From QHXW01 sp963847515 (GTDB taxonomy: Bacteria > Acidobacteriota > Terriglobia > Bryobacterales > Bryobacteraceae): 64,000 nucleotides of DNA. Numbering within the stretch: the stretch's first letter is position 1; each line of letters opens with the position of its first letter. A program made the translations under genes and the position numbers. The DNA lies in NCBI GenBank assembly GCA_963847515.1, contig CAWKAA010000007.1:372001-436000 (forward strand), given 5' to 3'. Shown here in pieces: positions 8,896-16,750 of the stretch. The notes below the pieces were generated by a model that made no database searches, was not told the origin of the DNA, and saw nothing but the letters and a program-made list of their open reading frames with translations.

Positions 8896-9375
8896 ATGCA
8901 CACGTCAGAAAGTCTTATTACCAACGAACGCTTACGACAACCCGCGCCTGTCGATTATGATCCTGTCATTAGTTTGGCAGTCAGTCCCTTTGAGGCGGAT
9001 CTCTCATTTCTGCAACGCATGTTCGACGATGCTGACTGGAAGCTATTTACGGCGCATACGTACAAGGAGGGAATCGCTCAACCGAGCCGTGAGCTGATTC
9101 CAGTTGTGCTCTGCGAGTGCCAGTTGCCTGACGGCAATTGGAAAGATGTACTAAGCCGACTCGCACCCAGCCTGGAACCGCCTCGATTGATAGTCGTCTC
9201 AGATCACGCTGATGAGCGTTTGTGGTTGGAAGTACTGAACCTCGGTGGTTTCGATCTGCTCGCAACGCCCTTCCGTGAAGTCGAGGCGGGGTATACAATT
9301 GGGACGGCGTGGCTCGATTGGAAATACGCGCGGCACCAGGTCGCGCCTCTAAGGCACGGCTTTTCAGTTCGTTAG
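8896..9375 (+). CDS. Response-regulator receiver-like (pseudo-receiver) protein
   Basis: 159 residues from an ATG with a perfect AGGAGG 9 nt upstream. The fold pattern is that of a CheY-like receiver: LAVSPFEADLSFLQRM, then VVLCECQLPDGNW where the phospho-acceptor aspartate would be, then RLIVVSDHAD and DLLATPF (the 'KPF'-like turn). The acceptor position carries glutamate, so this is probably not phosphorylated by the classical route, and Glu may mimic the active state. It is a stand-alone domain with no output domain. Such single-domain proteins are frequent in Acidobacteria, to my knowledge. Confidence 0.65.
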   Translation: MHTSESLITNERLRQPAPVDYDPVISLAVSPFEADLSFLQRMFDDADWKLFTAHTYKEGIAQPSRELIPVVLCECQLPDGNWKDVLSRLAPSLEPPRLIVVSDHADERLWLEVLNLGGFDLLATPFREVEAGYTIGTAWLDWKYARHQVAPLRHGFSVR

Positions 9376-9502
9376 CGATCATGGTGCCGAAGCTGCAATC
9401 TGTCGGGAATGGCGATGAATAGCTGGTGCCACACTAGGGGACCGGCTGTGCGTGATAGCGCTGGTGTAACGCGCCAGCATACATAACGATAGGACGCCCT
9501 CA

Positions 9503-9817
9503 ATGACGAATAAAACCGAACTTCTAACGGGAGTATATCTCAGCAGTCTAGATACAGGCTCAGCCGTCGATCTTGAGACCAAGAGCCGCCACTATCGGAT
9601 CGAACATTTGGAAGGGGATCGGATACGCATCTCCGGTCACCCGCAGTGGTGCCCCACCCCTGTCCTAGCCCGGCTTCACGGATCAAGGGTAGGGTCGGGC
9701 GAGTTCGAAGATGGCTATATTGGGTGCGGGATGCGTCTAGTGTTTGAACGATTGGATAATCATATTCCGATCACTACTTCGGAAATCACGGACATTCGGG
9801 TGGTCGACCCGCACTAA
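9503..9817 (+). CDS. Conserved hypothetical protein
   Basis: 104 residues, starting ATG after an AGGAC at about 10 nt. Mixed beta-rich composition (YRIEHLEGDRIRISGHPQW, GYIGCGMRLVFERL) and no signal peptide or membrane segment. It looks like a small cytosolic domain. I do not recognise it. It stands alone, 127 bp after the pseudo-receiver gene. Confidence 0.55.
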   Translation: MTNKTELLTGVYLSSLDTGSAVDLETKSRHYRIEHLEGDRIRISGHPQWCPTPVLARLHGSRVGSGEFEDGYIGCGMRLVFERLDNHIPITTSEITDIRVVDPH

Positions 9818-9962
9818 GACTCAAGAGGAACACCTGGGAGGCGCTGCTGGGATTTATCGCATTCCTGCCGTCCGAAGCGAGCGCCGCGGGATGAGCAGTG
9901 CGGGCTGGCCCGGCCGACACGCCGCTTCGTCAAACGTAGTAGCTGTGTGTCCTGAGTTTTTT

Positions 9963-10145
9963 ATGTCGAATGAAAAGAGTCTAAGTAAGAACGACGTTTC
10001 ACGCTTTCTGCTAGGGCTGGGGATTGGTCTTGTTGTCGGTATCATCTTGAAGCTGCCGTCGGACGACTACTCTCGGAGATCCCGAGAGAGTGCCGCAATC
10101 CCCAAAAGTGGATCACACGACGCGCCGGCGACATCAAGGCGATGA
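9963..10145 (+). CDS. Small single-pass membrane protein, YtxH-like
   Basis: 60 residues. A charged N-terminus (MSNEKSLSKNDVSRF) leads into one glycine-rich helix, LLGLGIGLVVGIILKL, followed by a basic, polar tail. This is the layout of YtxH/DUF883-like small envelope proteins. I chose the ATG at 9963 because the longer in-frame start at 9744 lies inside the previous gene and adds a low-complexity, non-coding-like stretch. Confidence 0.45.
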   Translation: MSNEKSLSKNDVSRFLLGLGIGLVVGIILKLPSDDYSRRSRESAAIPKSGSHDAPATSRR

Positions 10146-10219
10146 GGTGATTCAATGGCCTAAGCCTATGAAGCGCTGCGCCGGTAGCTTGGCACTATTC
10201 ATGCTATTCGTGAGGCCGC

Positions 10220-10345
10220 ATGTCTTGTCTTGAGCGTGACAGACTTACCCAACAGATCATAGAAGCTGTCAAATCGTATAGCGATGCGGTTAACCATGAA
10301 TCGGTAGAGCAGGCGCGCGCGGCATTTGAGGCGGCGCTTACCTAG
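10220..10345 (+). CDS. Small helical protein of 41 residues
   Basis: A complete short frame with ATG at 10220 and TAG at 10343. The product (MSCLERDRLTQQ, then EAVKSYSDAV, EQARAAFEAAL) is predicted as two amphipathic helices rich in Glu, Ala and Arg. Short acidobacterial proteins that begin 'MSC-x-E-R-D-x-L' are familiar to me, but no function is known. No clear Shine-Dalgarno sequence. Confidence 0.4.
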   Translation: MSCLERDRLTQQIIEAVKSYSDAVNHESVEQARAAFEAALT

Positions 10346-10408
10346 CTTGCGGGGGCATGAACGCGAGCACGGCTGCGCGCGGGTTAAGCCCGGCGACGGA
10401 CCAGGCGG

Positions 10409-10621
10409 CTACGGATCGAGCACGTCGTGCCCGCCCATCGCGTGGGCCTCGCCATCTCTTGGCTTGTATTCCGCTCGCCCCACCTTAAAGCCAAAGTGAT
10501 CGGCGTCGGCGAGAGAACTTCCATTGCCGGTGCCGGCGAAGTCGAAGAGCCTTATGTGGTATGGGCACAGTGATCCCCTTGTGGCTACGAGAAAGACGCA
10601 CGAACGCTCGCGGCATTTCAT
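10409..10621 (-). CDS. Hypothetical protein, coupled to the gene before it
   Basis: 70 residues. Its ATG overlaps the upstream gene's TGA as ATGA, a typical coupling arrangement. The N-terminus has two cysteines (KCRERSC) and a later CPYH, so a metal-binding role is conceivable. The middle reads FDFAGTGNGSSLADADHFGF and the end contains EAHAMGGHD. I do not recognise the family. The GC-rich opposite strand has no convincing gene. Confidence 0.4.
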   Translation of the reverse strand: MKCRERSCVFLVATRGSLCPYHIRLFDFAGTGNGSSLADADHFGFKVGRAEYKPRDGEAHAMGGHDVLDP

Positions 10622-10773
10622 CGTCGCTGAGATCGGCGTTGCTCATCTAGAAGCTCGCAAACCGCGTAGAGAAGGCGCCCTATAAACAGGAATCCCAGGA
10701 TCAGGATGCCCTTCAGGCTCGACATTGCCGCCCACAGCCAGCAGATCGAGAGCCAGGTAAGGGCCAGTGTCAT
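10618..10773 (-). CDS. Small membrane protein
   Basis: 51 residues, almost entirely hydrophobic in the first 40 (LTWLSICWLWAAM, then GILILGFLFIGRLLYAV), ending in a charged tail DEQRRSQRR. Two membrane helices are plausible. The start ATG 10773 has GGAG 8 nt upstream; the longer frame to 11016 gives an atypical N-terminus. It is followed by the next gene with a 4-bp ATGA overlap. Confidence 0.45.
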   Translation of the reverse strand: MTLALTWLSICWLWAAMSSLKGILILGFLFIGRLLYAVCELLDEQRRSQRR

Positions 10774-11025
10774 CGCGCTATCTCCACGTCGTCGAAGCGA
10801 GCCTGTAAACACCGCCGGTGCGCACGGCGACTGACTAACGTAGGTATCGCAATCTAACCTGTCGTCAGCGTCCAGAGTTAGCGCATCAAAGCTCGACTGC
10901 CATGAATTGTGCGACGGATGCAGCAGCAATTGAGCCTTGTTCATGTCGTATGATGAAATCTCAAGTGAGTTCGGCCTCCTACAGGCTGTATGGGTGTCGA
11001 TTCTCTTGACAAACAAGGAGACTGA

Positions 11026-11364
11026 GTGAACGACGTCGAGAATGTCATTTCTAAACTTGAAAAGCAGCGATCTGCCATCGATCGCGCCATATCTGCGCTA
11101 CGAGAGATAACCGGTTCTCCCGCCACAGGCCCGGATGTGGTTGAGAGCAAAACGAAAAAGAGGCACTTAAGCCCAGAGGGTCGCAGGCGGATCATCGAAG
11201 CGACTAAAAGACGCTGGGCGGCGAAGAGAGCGGCCCAGGCAGGAGCAGTTCCATCCCGCTCGCGTCGGGGTAAGCTGAGCGACGGGGGCCGGAAGCGGCT
11301 GGCCCTGGCTATGAAGAAGAGGTGGGCCGTCGCGAAAAAGGCCGGTAAGCAACGGCTCGCGTGA
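11026..11364 (+). CDS. Basic Ala/Lys/Arg-rich protein, possible nucleoid-binding
   Basis: 112 residues from GTG 11026 with AGGAG just upstream. An N-terminal coiled segment (VISKLEKQRSAIDRAISAL) is followed by two copies of a short basic motif of the form LSPEGRRRIIEATKRRW...KR and LSDGGRKRLALAMKKRW, joined by a basic linker. This resembles small DNA-binding proteins with twin AT-hook/H-NS-like tails; DNA binding is inference. The leader and first ~100 bp of this gene are duplicated on the opposite strand at 28397-28530. Confidence 0.6.
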   Translation: MNDVENVISKLEKQRSAIDRAISALREITGSPATGPDVVESKTKKRHLSPEGRRRIIEATKRRWAAKRAAQAGAVPSRSRRGKLSDGGRKRLALAMKKRWAVAKKAGKQRLA

Positions 11365-11709
11365 CGCGTCTGGCTTGACCTCGTCACCAGCGCCGCCGGC
11401 AACCGGGTTCTTTGTCGATCGAAGCCAGAGCCGCAATGCCAAGTTGGAATGAATAGCCTCGTGGACCATAAAGGGATCTGCAGCCAGCGTGTCGCCACTT
11501 TCCGGTAACCCCGTTTTTCGCCCACGACACGCAACCGGCAGAGTCTCGCGGATTGAGTCCGAGCGGTTACGTCGATTTTCGAGACTTCTTCCTCAGCGCT
11601 TCCTGCACTGCACTATACAGTTCACCAACGGCGAACGCCTTGATCGTCCTCGGTGGTCACTCTTACGGGCGTCCCCAAGTAAAGAAGCGCGTTCACGATA
11701 TCGAGATTT

Positions 11710-11835
11710 TACCGCCAACAGCAGATCTCCTTGCTCAACAGAAAGGCCACCCAACTCGGCTTCTCAGTTATTCCCGCCTCCAATCGTCCGGCGTCAATAT
11801 GAGTAGTTTCTGGAGAGAGCGTTCGACGGTCAGGT
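11710..11835 (+). mobile_element. 3'-end remnant of an IS110-type element
   Basis: About 126 bp nearly identical to 31414-31540, which is the 3' end of the IS110-type transposase gene plus its terminal DNA. Differences are one A/C change and a 2-bp insertion. The match starts in the codons before the transposase stop and runs into the non-coding end. No transposase body is present here, so this is a solo end left by deletion or by end-directed insertion. Confidence 0.7.
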
Positions 11836-11844
11836 GGGTCCCAG

Positions 11845-12090
11845 CTATTTTTTGTGCCTGGTCGCATCTTCACGCTTCGCCTCGTTCCAGCCTTCTCGGA
11901 ATTCCTTGCTGGCCTTCCAAAGCTCGCGTTCTGCCTCCCTTGCATCCCGTTTAGCCGCTTGTGCGGCCCGGTAGGCTTCCCTTCCAGCCTGATGTGCAGC
12001 CAAACCGTCGTGGCGCTCATCGTGGTCGCTACTACATGAAATCAGACTAATCCCGAGAAATAGCACAACTTCGATGAAGCACCTGCGCAT
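11845..12090 (-). CDS. Small lipoprotein with a charged helical tail
   Basis: About 81 residues from ATG 12090, with AGGGG 5 nt upstream. The N-terminus is a lipoprotein signal: basic MRRC, a hydrophobic core VVLFLGISL, then a lipobox-like ISC with Cys about residue 19. The mature part is a long amphipathic helix rich in Ala, Arg and Glu (HQAGREAYRAAQAAKRD...). Probably envelope-anchored; function unknown. An earlier ATG adds eight residues without improving the signal. Confidence 0.5.
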   Translation of the reverse strand: MRRCFIEVVLFLGISLISCSSDHDERHDGLAAHQAGREAYRAAQAAKRDAREAERELWKASKEFREGWNEAKREDATRHKK

Positions 12091-12276
12091 CGTAGCCCCT
12101 GCGGAGATATGCAATTCAGATTCCAGTCTCGTGCATTCCGGCTAGGTTGGCCCGCACATGATGGATAAAAAATCGCCTGAGTTGTCGATTCCACCGTGCG
12201 CCGTTCGTTCTATGTGTGGAGGTGCCACCGCGCAGGTGCCGTGCCCCCAAAAAAGGAGCGTCTAAAGGAGCATCTT

Positions 12277-12729
12277 ATGTCGAAACAAGAAGAAGCCGGT
12301 CTTATTCTCAAGCTGTATGAACTGCGGCGCGAAGCCACCATGCGCCAGGTACGCGACTGGTATTTTCTGGAGTTTAACCCTGAGTCGATCGCGGACTTCA
12401 CCAACGCTTTGTTCGGTGATCGAAGTGGCCATCTACGCATGGTGATTACCTACTGGGACATGGCGGCGGGATTGATCCACAATGGGGCGATCAGCCAGCA
12501 GTTATTCAACGACACCAACGGCGAACACATTGGCGTCTTCGCAAAAATCGAGCCGCTGTTAGGCGAAATACGAGCCGCCATCGGGCCGCAGTTTGCCGCG
12601 AATTTCGAGAAGCTGATCGACGCGACACCGGACGGCCGAAAGCGGACTGCGGAAGCTCGCGAACGGATCAAAGCGATCCGCGCTCAGCTTTCAACAAGGC
12701 GTGCGACGGCCGCTCACGCGAACGGTTGA
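12277..12729 (+). CDS. Conserved hypothetical protein
   Basis: 150 residues. I chose ATG 12277 because AAAGGAG lies 7 nt upstream; the longer frame from 12196 adds a sequence that does not look coding. The protein is mainly helical with no signal peptide (ILKLYELRREATMRQVRDW, then HLRMVITYWDMAAGLIHNG and RIKAIRAQLST). The W-x-x-E-F-N-P and M-V-x-x-Y-W-D-M-A segments look like a compact conserved core. I know similar acidobacterial proteins but no function. Confidence 0.6.
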   Translation: MSKQEEAGLILKLYELRREATMRQVRDWYFLEFNPESIADFTNALFGDRSGHLRMVITYWDMAAGLIHNGAISQQLFNDTNGEHIGVFAKIEPLLGEIRAAIGPQFAANFEKLIDATPDGRKRTAEARERIKAIRAQLSTRRATAAHANG

Positions 12730-12758
12730 GTGAGGTTGGTCGGTTGCTAAGGGGCGAG

Positions 12759-12887
12759 CTAAACTGGCGACGGAGAGCCCTCGCAAAGGTTGACGCTCGC
12801 TCCACATTCCCGACAGACGAACGCTACGATCTGCGAGAAACCGGGAAACAGGTTCACCGCTCCGCAGTGCGGGCACACGGCGAGGTT
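12759..12887 (-). pseudogene. Zinc-ribbon protein C-terminal fragment
   Basis: The frame reads NLAVCPHCGAVNLFPGFSQI then VAFVCRECGASV and stops at 12759. It is closely similar to the last third of the protein at 17832-18146 (CPHCGALNTFPGFS...FTCSECG). Four cysteines form a zinc ribbon. A stop codon sits directly upstream in the same frame and no start with a ribosome-binding site exists, so this is a 3' relic of a paralogue. Confidence 0.5.
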
Positions 12888-13288
12888 CTATTGCGTCACC
12901 TCCTATATGGCCAAATTATCCGAACGCACGGCTTTCGCGGAAACCATCCGCCCCCGTTCCGGCTTGAGTGTCAACGTAGGTTAGTTAGCGTCCAAGGCGA
13001 GGCATTTAACAGCAATGTTACATCGAGTGCGGCTAAGAAGCTGATAACATTAGCCCGACGCAGTTTTTGGTAATCCCACACGAGGAGCGGGACGAAAACG
13101 GCAAACTGCGTGCCAGCGGCAAACACAAAACAAGACTCCCCTTAGCGTGAGTGGCCTCACCTTAGGCCCGGCGTAACGGTAATTTATTCACAATGCGGCT
13201 CGCCAGCTCTATTCGGATTGCGGCTTATCTGATTAGAAACACACAATCGGCGCCCGACGTGCTGGGTCACTTGCGAGACGTAAATCAA
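12888..13288. other. Intergenic region, no gene recognised
   Basis: About 400 bp. The upstream part of the zinc-ribbon relic may lie here but is interrupted by stops in every frame. An open frame on the plus strand (from 13193) joins the next gene, but its extra 32 codons look non-coding. No RNA gene or clear repeat seen. Confidence 0.3.
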
Positions 13289-14182
13289 ATGCGACGCGCT
13301 GTCGGTATCATTACTTTTTTGGTTGCGGGTGTATTGAGCGCTCAGATTGGGTCCATAAGGCAGAATCAGACTGCTCGCGCCAAGCCCAGTGCGTCAGAGC
13401 CGATCTATCGAATCACGGTCGTGTCGCGGACTACTAAAGCGATCAATTATGGGCACCGAACTGAACCCACAAAGGTGGACTTCAAAGGAACGGTGCTGAT
13501 GTCGGCGGCGCATGGTGAGGCGATCGTACAAGGCAAACGCGGCGTAGTGGAGATTAAGACCGCATTCGATCACGTGGATGCCCCAACTAAGTTTGGCCCG
13601 GAATACTTGACGTACGTGCTTTGGGCCATCAGTCCGGAAGGACGCCCCATAAACCTTGGCGAGTTGGTTTTGAATTCCTCCAACAAAGGCAAGCTGGCGG
13701 TCTCGAGCGACCTGCAGTCCTTTGCGCTGATCGTGACAGCGGAACCATATTTCTCTGTGACTCGGCCAAGCGATGTTGTTGTCATGGAAAATGTGGTGCG
13801 ACTCGATACCGTGGGCAAAGTAGAAGAAATGGATGCCAAATATGAGTTATTGCCGCGCAAACAATTCACCTATGATCCGGCGGCAAACTCAGTCGTTTCT
13901 GACGGACCCAAGATTCCATTCAATCAATACGAAGCCACGCTGGCTCTATATCAAGCGCAAAACGCTCTTCAGATCGCCCAGGCGGCTGGCGCAGACCGGT
14001 ACGCAACCGATACTTTTGAGAAGGCTGTCCACCTTTATCACCAAGCGCAGACCTACTACGTGCAAAAGGCCGCGACCAAACAGGTGGTCATGAGTGCACG
14101 CGAAGCCGCACAAGCCGCTGAGGATGCCCGTGCGATCACAGTAAAGCGGCAACAGGCGCAGAACAACGCAGGTCCACAATGA
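13289..14182 (+). CDS. Secreted protein with C-terminal DUF4398-like helical region
   Basis: 297 residues from ATG 13289, preferred over 13193 because it gives a signal peptide (MRRAVGIITFLVAGVLSAQ). The middle is beta-rich (KVDFKGTVLMSAAHGEAIV, SPEGRPINLGEL). The last 80 residues form the DUF4398-like helix with repeated A-x-x-L-Y-Q-A-Q-N-A...KAVHLYHQAQTYY and AREAAQAAEDARAI. Related acidobacterial proteins continue into an OmpA peptidoglycan-binding domain; here the protein ends before it, 80 bp from an IS630 element. Possibly shortened by rearrangement, or a natural short form. Likely periplasmic or outer membrane. Confidence 0.6.
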   Translation: MRRAVGIITFLVAGVLSAQIGSIRQNQTARAKPSASEPIYRITVVSRTTKAINYGHRTEPTKVDFKGTVLMSAAHGEAIVQGKRGVVEIKTAFDHVDAPTKFGPEYLTYVLWAISPEGRPINLGELVLNSSNKGKLAVSSDLQSFALIVTAEPYFSVTRPSDVVVMENVVRLDTVGKVEEMDAKYELLPRKQFTYDPAANSVVSDGPKIPFNQYEATLALYQAQNALQIAQAAGADRYATDTFEKAVHLYHQAQTYYVQKAATKQVVMSAREAAQAAEDARAITVKRQQAQNNAGPQ

Positions 14183-14262
14183 TTGGTTCGCCCTTCAATA
14201 CGTTCCTATTGTGTTCTCATGGAGACCACGTTCCCGGGCATTCCCGCAATCAATCGGGGTCA

Positions 14263-15354
14263 CTAGTCTCCTGTTTCTGAAGTTCCTTTATATTTGTTGA
14301 CCTTCCGGATAATCCGGCTGGCGCTGGCGACCCATTGAAAGGGTCGCGGGTTCTTGTTGTACAGCCGAATGTAATCTTGGATGGTTTTGATCAAGTCACG
14401 AACGCTGCGGAATGTTCCGCGGCGGATTCGTTTTCGTGTGATTTCCGCGAACCAGCGTTCGATCTGGTTGAGCCAGGAAGAACCGGTCGGTGTGAAGTGG
14501 ACGTGATAGCGCCGTCTTTCTGCAAGCCACTTCTTCACTTCCGGATGCTTGTGGGTTCCATAGTTGTCGAGAACCAGATGGATTTCCAACTCAGCGTCAA
14601 CGGACTGGTCGATCCGGTCGAGAAATCGCAGGAACTCCTGATGCCGATGTCTTGGCTGGCATTCACCGATAACGGTTCCTTCCAGGACGTTCAGCGCAGC
14701 GAACAATGTTGTCGTCCCGTGACGTTGGTAATCGTGCGTTCGCCGCTCCGGCAGGCCGGGACGTAGCGGGAGGATCGGTTGCGCCCGGTCGAGAGCCTGA
14801 ATCTGGCTTTTCTCGTCCACGCTCAAAACGATCGCTTTGTCTGGCGGGTTCATATAGAGCCCCACAATGTCCCGAACCTTCGGGGCAAAATGTGGATCGC
14901 TGCTGAACTTGAACGACTCCACGCGATGCGGCTGCAGTTTGTGTCTCTTCCAGATCCGTTGCACCGTCGCGGAACTGACCTTCTGCGCCGCCGCCATCGT
15001 GCGCACGCTCCATTGCGTGGCGTCCTTCGGCGTCGTTTTTATGGTGGCCTCCACGATAGCGGATTCCCGCTCCTCGGAGATTCGTTTCGGGCGCCCAGGT
15101 CGTGGACGATCTTCGAGAATTCCCCTCATGCCCTCACTTTCATACCGCTTCCGCCATAACAGCACCGTGGGCACCGACGTGGACAGTCTACGCGCCTGAA
15201 CTCGGTTGGCCAGCCCTTCCGCCGCTCCGAGGATGATATTGATGCGTAGAACCAGGCCGCGCGGAGCGCTTCGATGCTGCCTGATCGCCATCAACTCCTT
15301 TCGGTCTGCATTGTCTAAGGCGAGTCCGACTGCGGGGGGAAGTGGCATATCCAC
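14263..15354 (-). CDS. IS630-family transposase
   Basis: 363 residues, full length. The N-terminal half holds two helix-turn-helix units (RARRLSTSVPTVLLWRKRYE and SVRTMAAAQKVSSATVQRIW). The DDE catalytic triad is visible as SVDEKSQIQAL, LVLDNYGTHKH and NQIERWFAEI. It cuts and pastes the element at TA sites. The TAG stop is built from the TA target duplication plus the flanking base, so the element itself carries no stop codon. It appears intact and potentially active. Confidence 0.85.
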   Translation of the reverse strand: MDMPLPPAVGLALDNADRKELMAIRQHRSAPRGLVLRINIILGAAEGLANRVQARRLSTSVPTVLLWRKRYESEGMRGILEDRPRPGRPKRISEERESAIVEATIKTTPKDATQWSVRTMAAAQKVSSATVQRIWKRHKLQPHRVESFKFSSDPHFAPKVRDIVGLYMNPPDKAIVLSVDEKSQIQALDRAQPILPLRPGLPERRTHDYQRHGTTTLFAALNVLEGTVIGECQPRHRHQEFLRFLDRIDQSVDAELEIHLVLDNYGTHKHPEVKKWLAERRRYHVHFTPTGSSWLNQIERWFAEITRKRIRRGTFRSVRDLIKTIQDYIRLYNKNPRPFQWVASASRIIRKVNKYKGTSETGD

Positions 15355-15410
15355 TTCCAGTATCCAGACTTTCTCTTGATTATTAAAGAGATTTTAGATA
15401 CAGCAGACTA
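14264..15410 (-). mobile_element. Complete IS630-type insertion sequence with TA target duplication
   Basis: The transposase gene is bracketed by imperfect inverted repeats: left end from 14266 reads GTCTCCTGTTTCTGAA..., right end read inward from 15408 reads GTCTGCTGTATCTAAA.... They match at about 20 of 28 positions. Each is flanked by TA (14264-14265 and 15409-15410), the target duplicated by IS630/Tc1-mariner elements. Length about 1.15 kb. Single intact copy in the window. Confidence 0.8.
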
Positions 15411-15778
15411 GCGTGAACTCCGGCACGTCCGCTCCGCCGACTCCAGGTGCTGGGTGTCATCCACATCGTGATGTGCCTAAGGGGTGGCTTGGTTGCTTTT
15501 GTGACCTCCTCGATCAGGCTTGGCCGGGGTCGCCACTTGTTGGAGGCGCCTCGAAGCATCGTGATTCACATCCATACTGAAGGCCGGCTGACGTCAACGA
15601 TGGGGGCCTCCGCGCGACACTCCACGGAGGTCTCCATCCTCACAGTTCGCCAAAACATATGGCCAGGATCAAGTTGTATCGACGAATCCATCTACAAGCG
15701 GCTTGCGTCGCAATACTATGAGGGCTTTTGCCCGCGGGCAGCCCATCGCCACTAAATCACTAGAAGGAGCATAAATTG
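15411..15778. other. Intergenic region downstream of IS630
   Basis: 368 bp. A 102-codon plus-strand frame (15447-15755) exists, but its codon choice and composition do not look convincing and no homology is apparent. An AGAAGGAG at 15762 belongs to the next gene. Nothing else recognised. Confidence 0.3.
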
Positions 15779-16159
15779 ATGAGGGGCATATTAAGTTACA
15801 GCGGCTGGGTGTTGTTTGGTGTGGCGCTCGCCGTGTCGGCATCGGGCCAATCAGGGCAGGAGCAAAGCGCGACTACCGATCAGAAGAAAGTGGAAGAGGG
15901 GAGACATGAGCCGGGCCCCGGTCGTGAAATCGGCAAAGGAGCCGGCGCGGTCGGAACCGGAGTCGCTAAAGGCACGGGCAGCTTAGCGAAAGGTACTGCT
16001 AAGGGAGCCGCTGACGTCGTCACTCTGCATCCAGTTCAGGGTGGAGCCTTTCTCGGCAAGGGCGCGGCGGTGGCCGGGAAGGACGTGGCAGTCAGCACGG
16101 TAAAAGGGACCGGCAAGATAGCAAAGGGGGTTGGTAAAGCATTCAAGAAGTTGTTCTGA
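15779..16159 (+). CDS. Secreted glycine/lysine-rich repeat protein
   Basis: 126 residues from ATG 15779, with AGAAGGAG about 9 nt upstream. A signal peptide (WVLFGVALAVSASGQ) precedes a polar linker with many Gln and Glu. The rest is built from short repeats of the form G-x-G-x-x-x-G-x-G/AKGTG: GAGAVGTGVAKGTGSLAKG, then GKGAAVAGKDVAVSTVKG and TGKIAKGVGKAFKKLF. The Lys/Gly pattern predicts amphipathic, membrane- or polymer-binding structure. Function unknown. Confidence 0.55.
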   Translation: MRGILSYSGWVLFGVALAVSASGQSGQEQSATTDQKKVEEGRHEPGPGREIGKGAGAVGTGVAKGTGSLAKGTAKGAADVVTLHPVQGGAFLGKGAAVAGKDVAVSTVKGTGKIAKGVGKAFKKLF

Positions 16160-16278
16160 TTTTCGAGCGATAATTGTCGCGTTGGTTCTCGAAAGCGAGA
16201 TCCCCTCAATCTTGTCTGGCGGTGTATCCTGATCCAATTGGATCGGTGGTCGGCGGGATCTCTTGGGTATAAGCGGAA

Positions 16279-16512
16279 ACCCCATTTCTGGTGCGTTGCC
16301 TGTTCCAGCCGCTTGAGCCCCACATCCACTTCCTCCAACTCGAACGTTTTCTCTGCATGTTCTAAGACACCTGCGGCGGCGCGCACGCGAACGGCGGCCG
16401 GTGCACTCGGATCCAGCATCAGTTTCAACAGGGTCGCAGCCGCCGCACCGGAACCATGCAGCAGTCTGCCGCTCGAACGAGACAGCGTCTCGCGCCGAAC
16501 TTCGCTGTAAGC
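16279..16512 (-). pseudogene. Fragment of a phage-type HTH (phBC6A51-like) protein
   Basis: Within a longer open frame, about 78 residues match the C-terminal half of small helix-turn-helix proteins with the pattern AYSEVRRETL, then GSGAAAATLLKLMLD, PSAPAAVRVRAAAGVLEHAEK and a final coiled coil VGLKRLEQA. The N-terminal HTH is missing, and the residues upstream and downstream in this frame do not look related. Homologues are often phage small-terminase-like or island genes. Treated as a 5'-truncated relic. Confidence 0.45.
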
Positions 16513-16750
16513 CCGCTGAAACCCAGGCCCTGCCCACGACAGCAAAAGGAGAAACACAAAACGCATGCTTGTGAAGATCTGGTCCGGCGTGTGGTACTGA
16601 AATTCATCTCTGCGCTCCAGTACCGGCGCAAGAACGATTTCAGCCGCTTGTACCCGTGTTGTATGAAAAAATGTACCTAATGGCCCCTTGCTTGCACACG
16701 ACGGTAGCACGCAAGTCCAAAGCCAGCCTGTAAACGAGAGGCAGCACCAC

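Noticed and set aside
12790..12984. Plus-strand frame opposite the zinc-ribbon relic
   Set aside because: A shadow of the minus-strand CxxC coding sequence; not protein-like on its own.
15447..15755. Plus-strand 102-codon frame downstream of IS630
   Set aside because: Codon use and residue composition look random; no ribosome-binding site.
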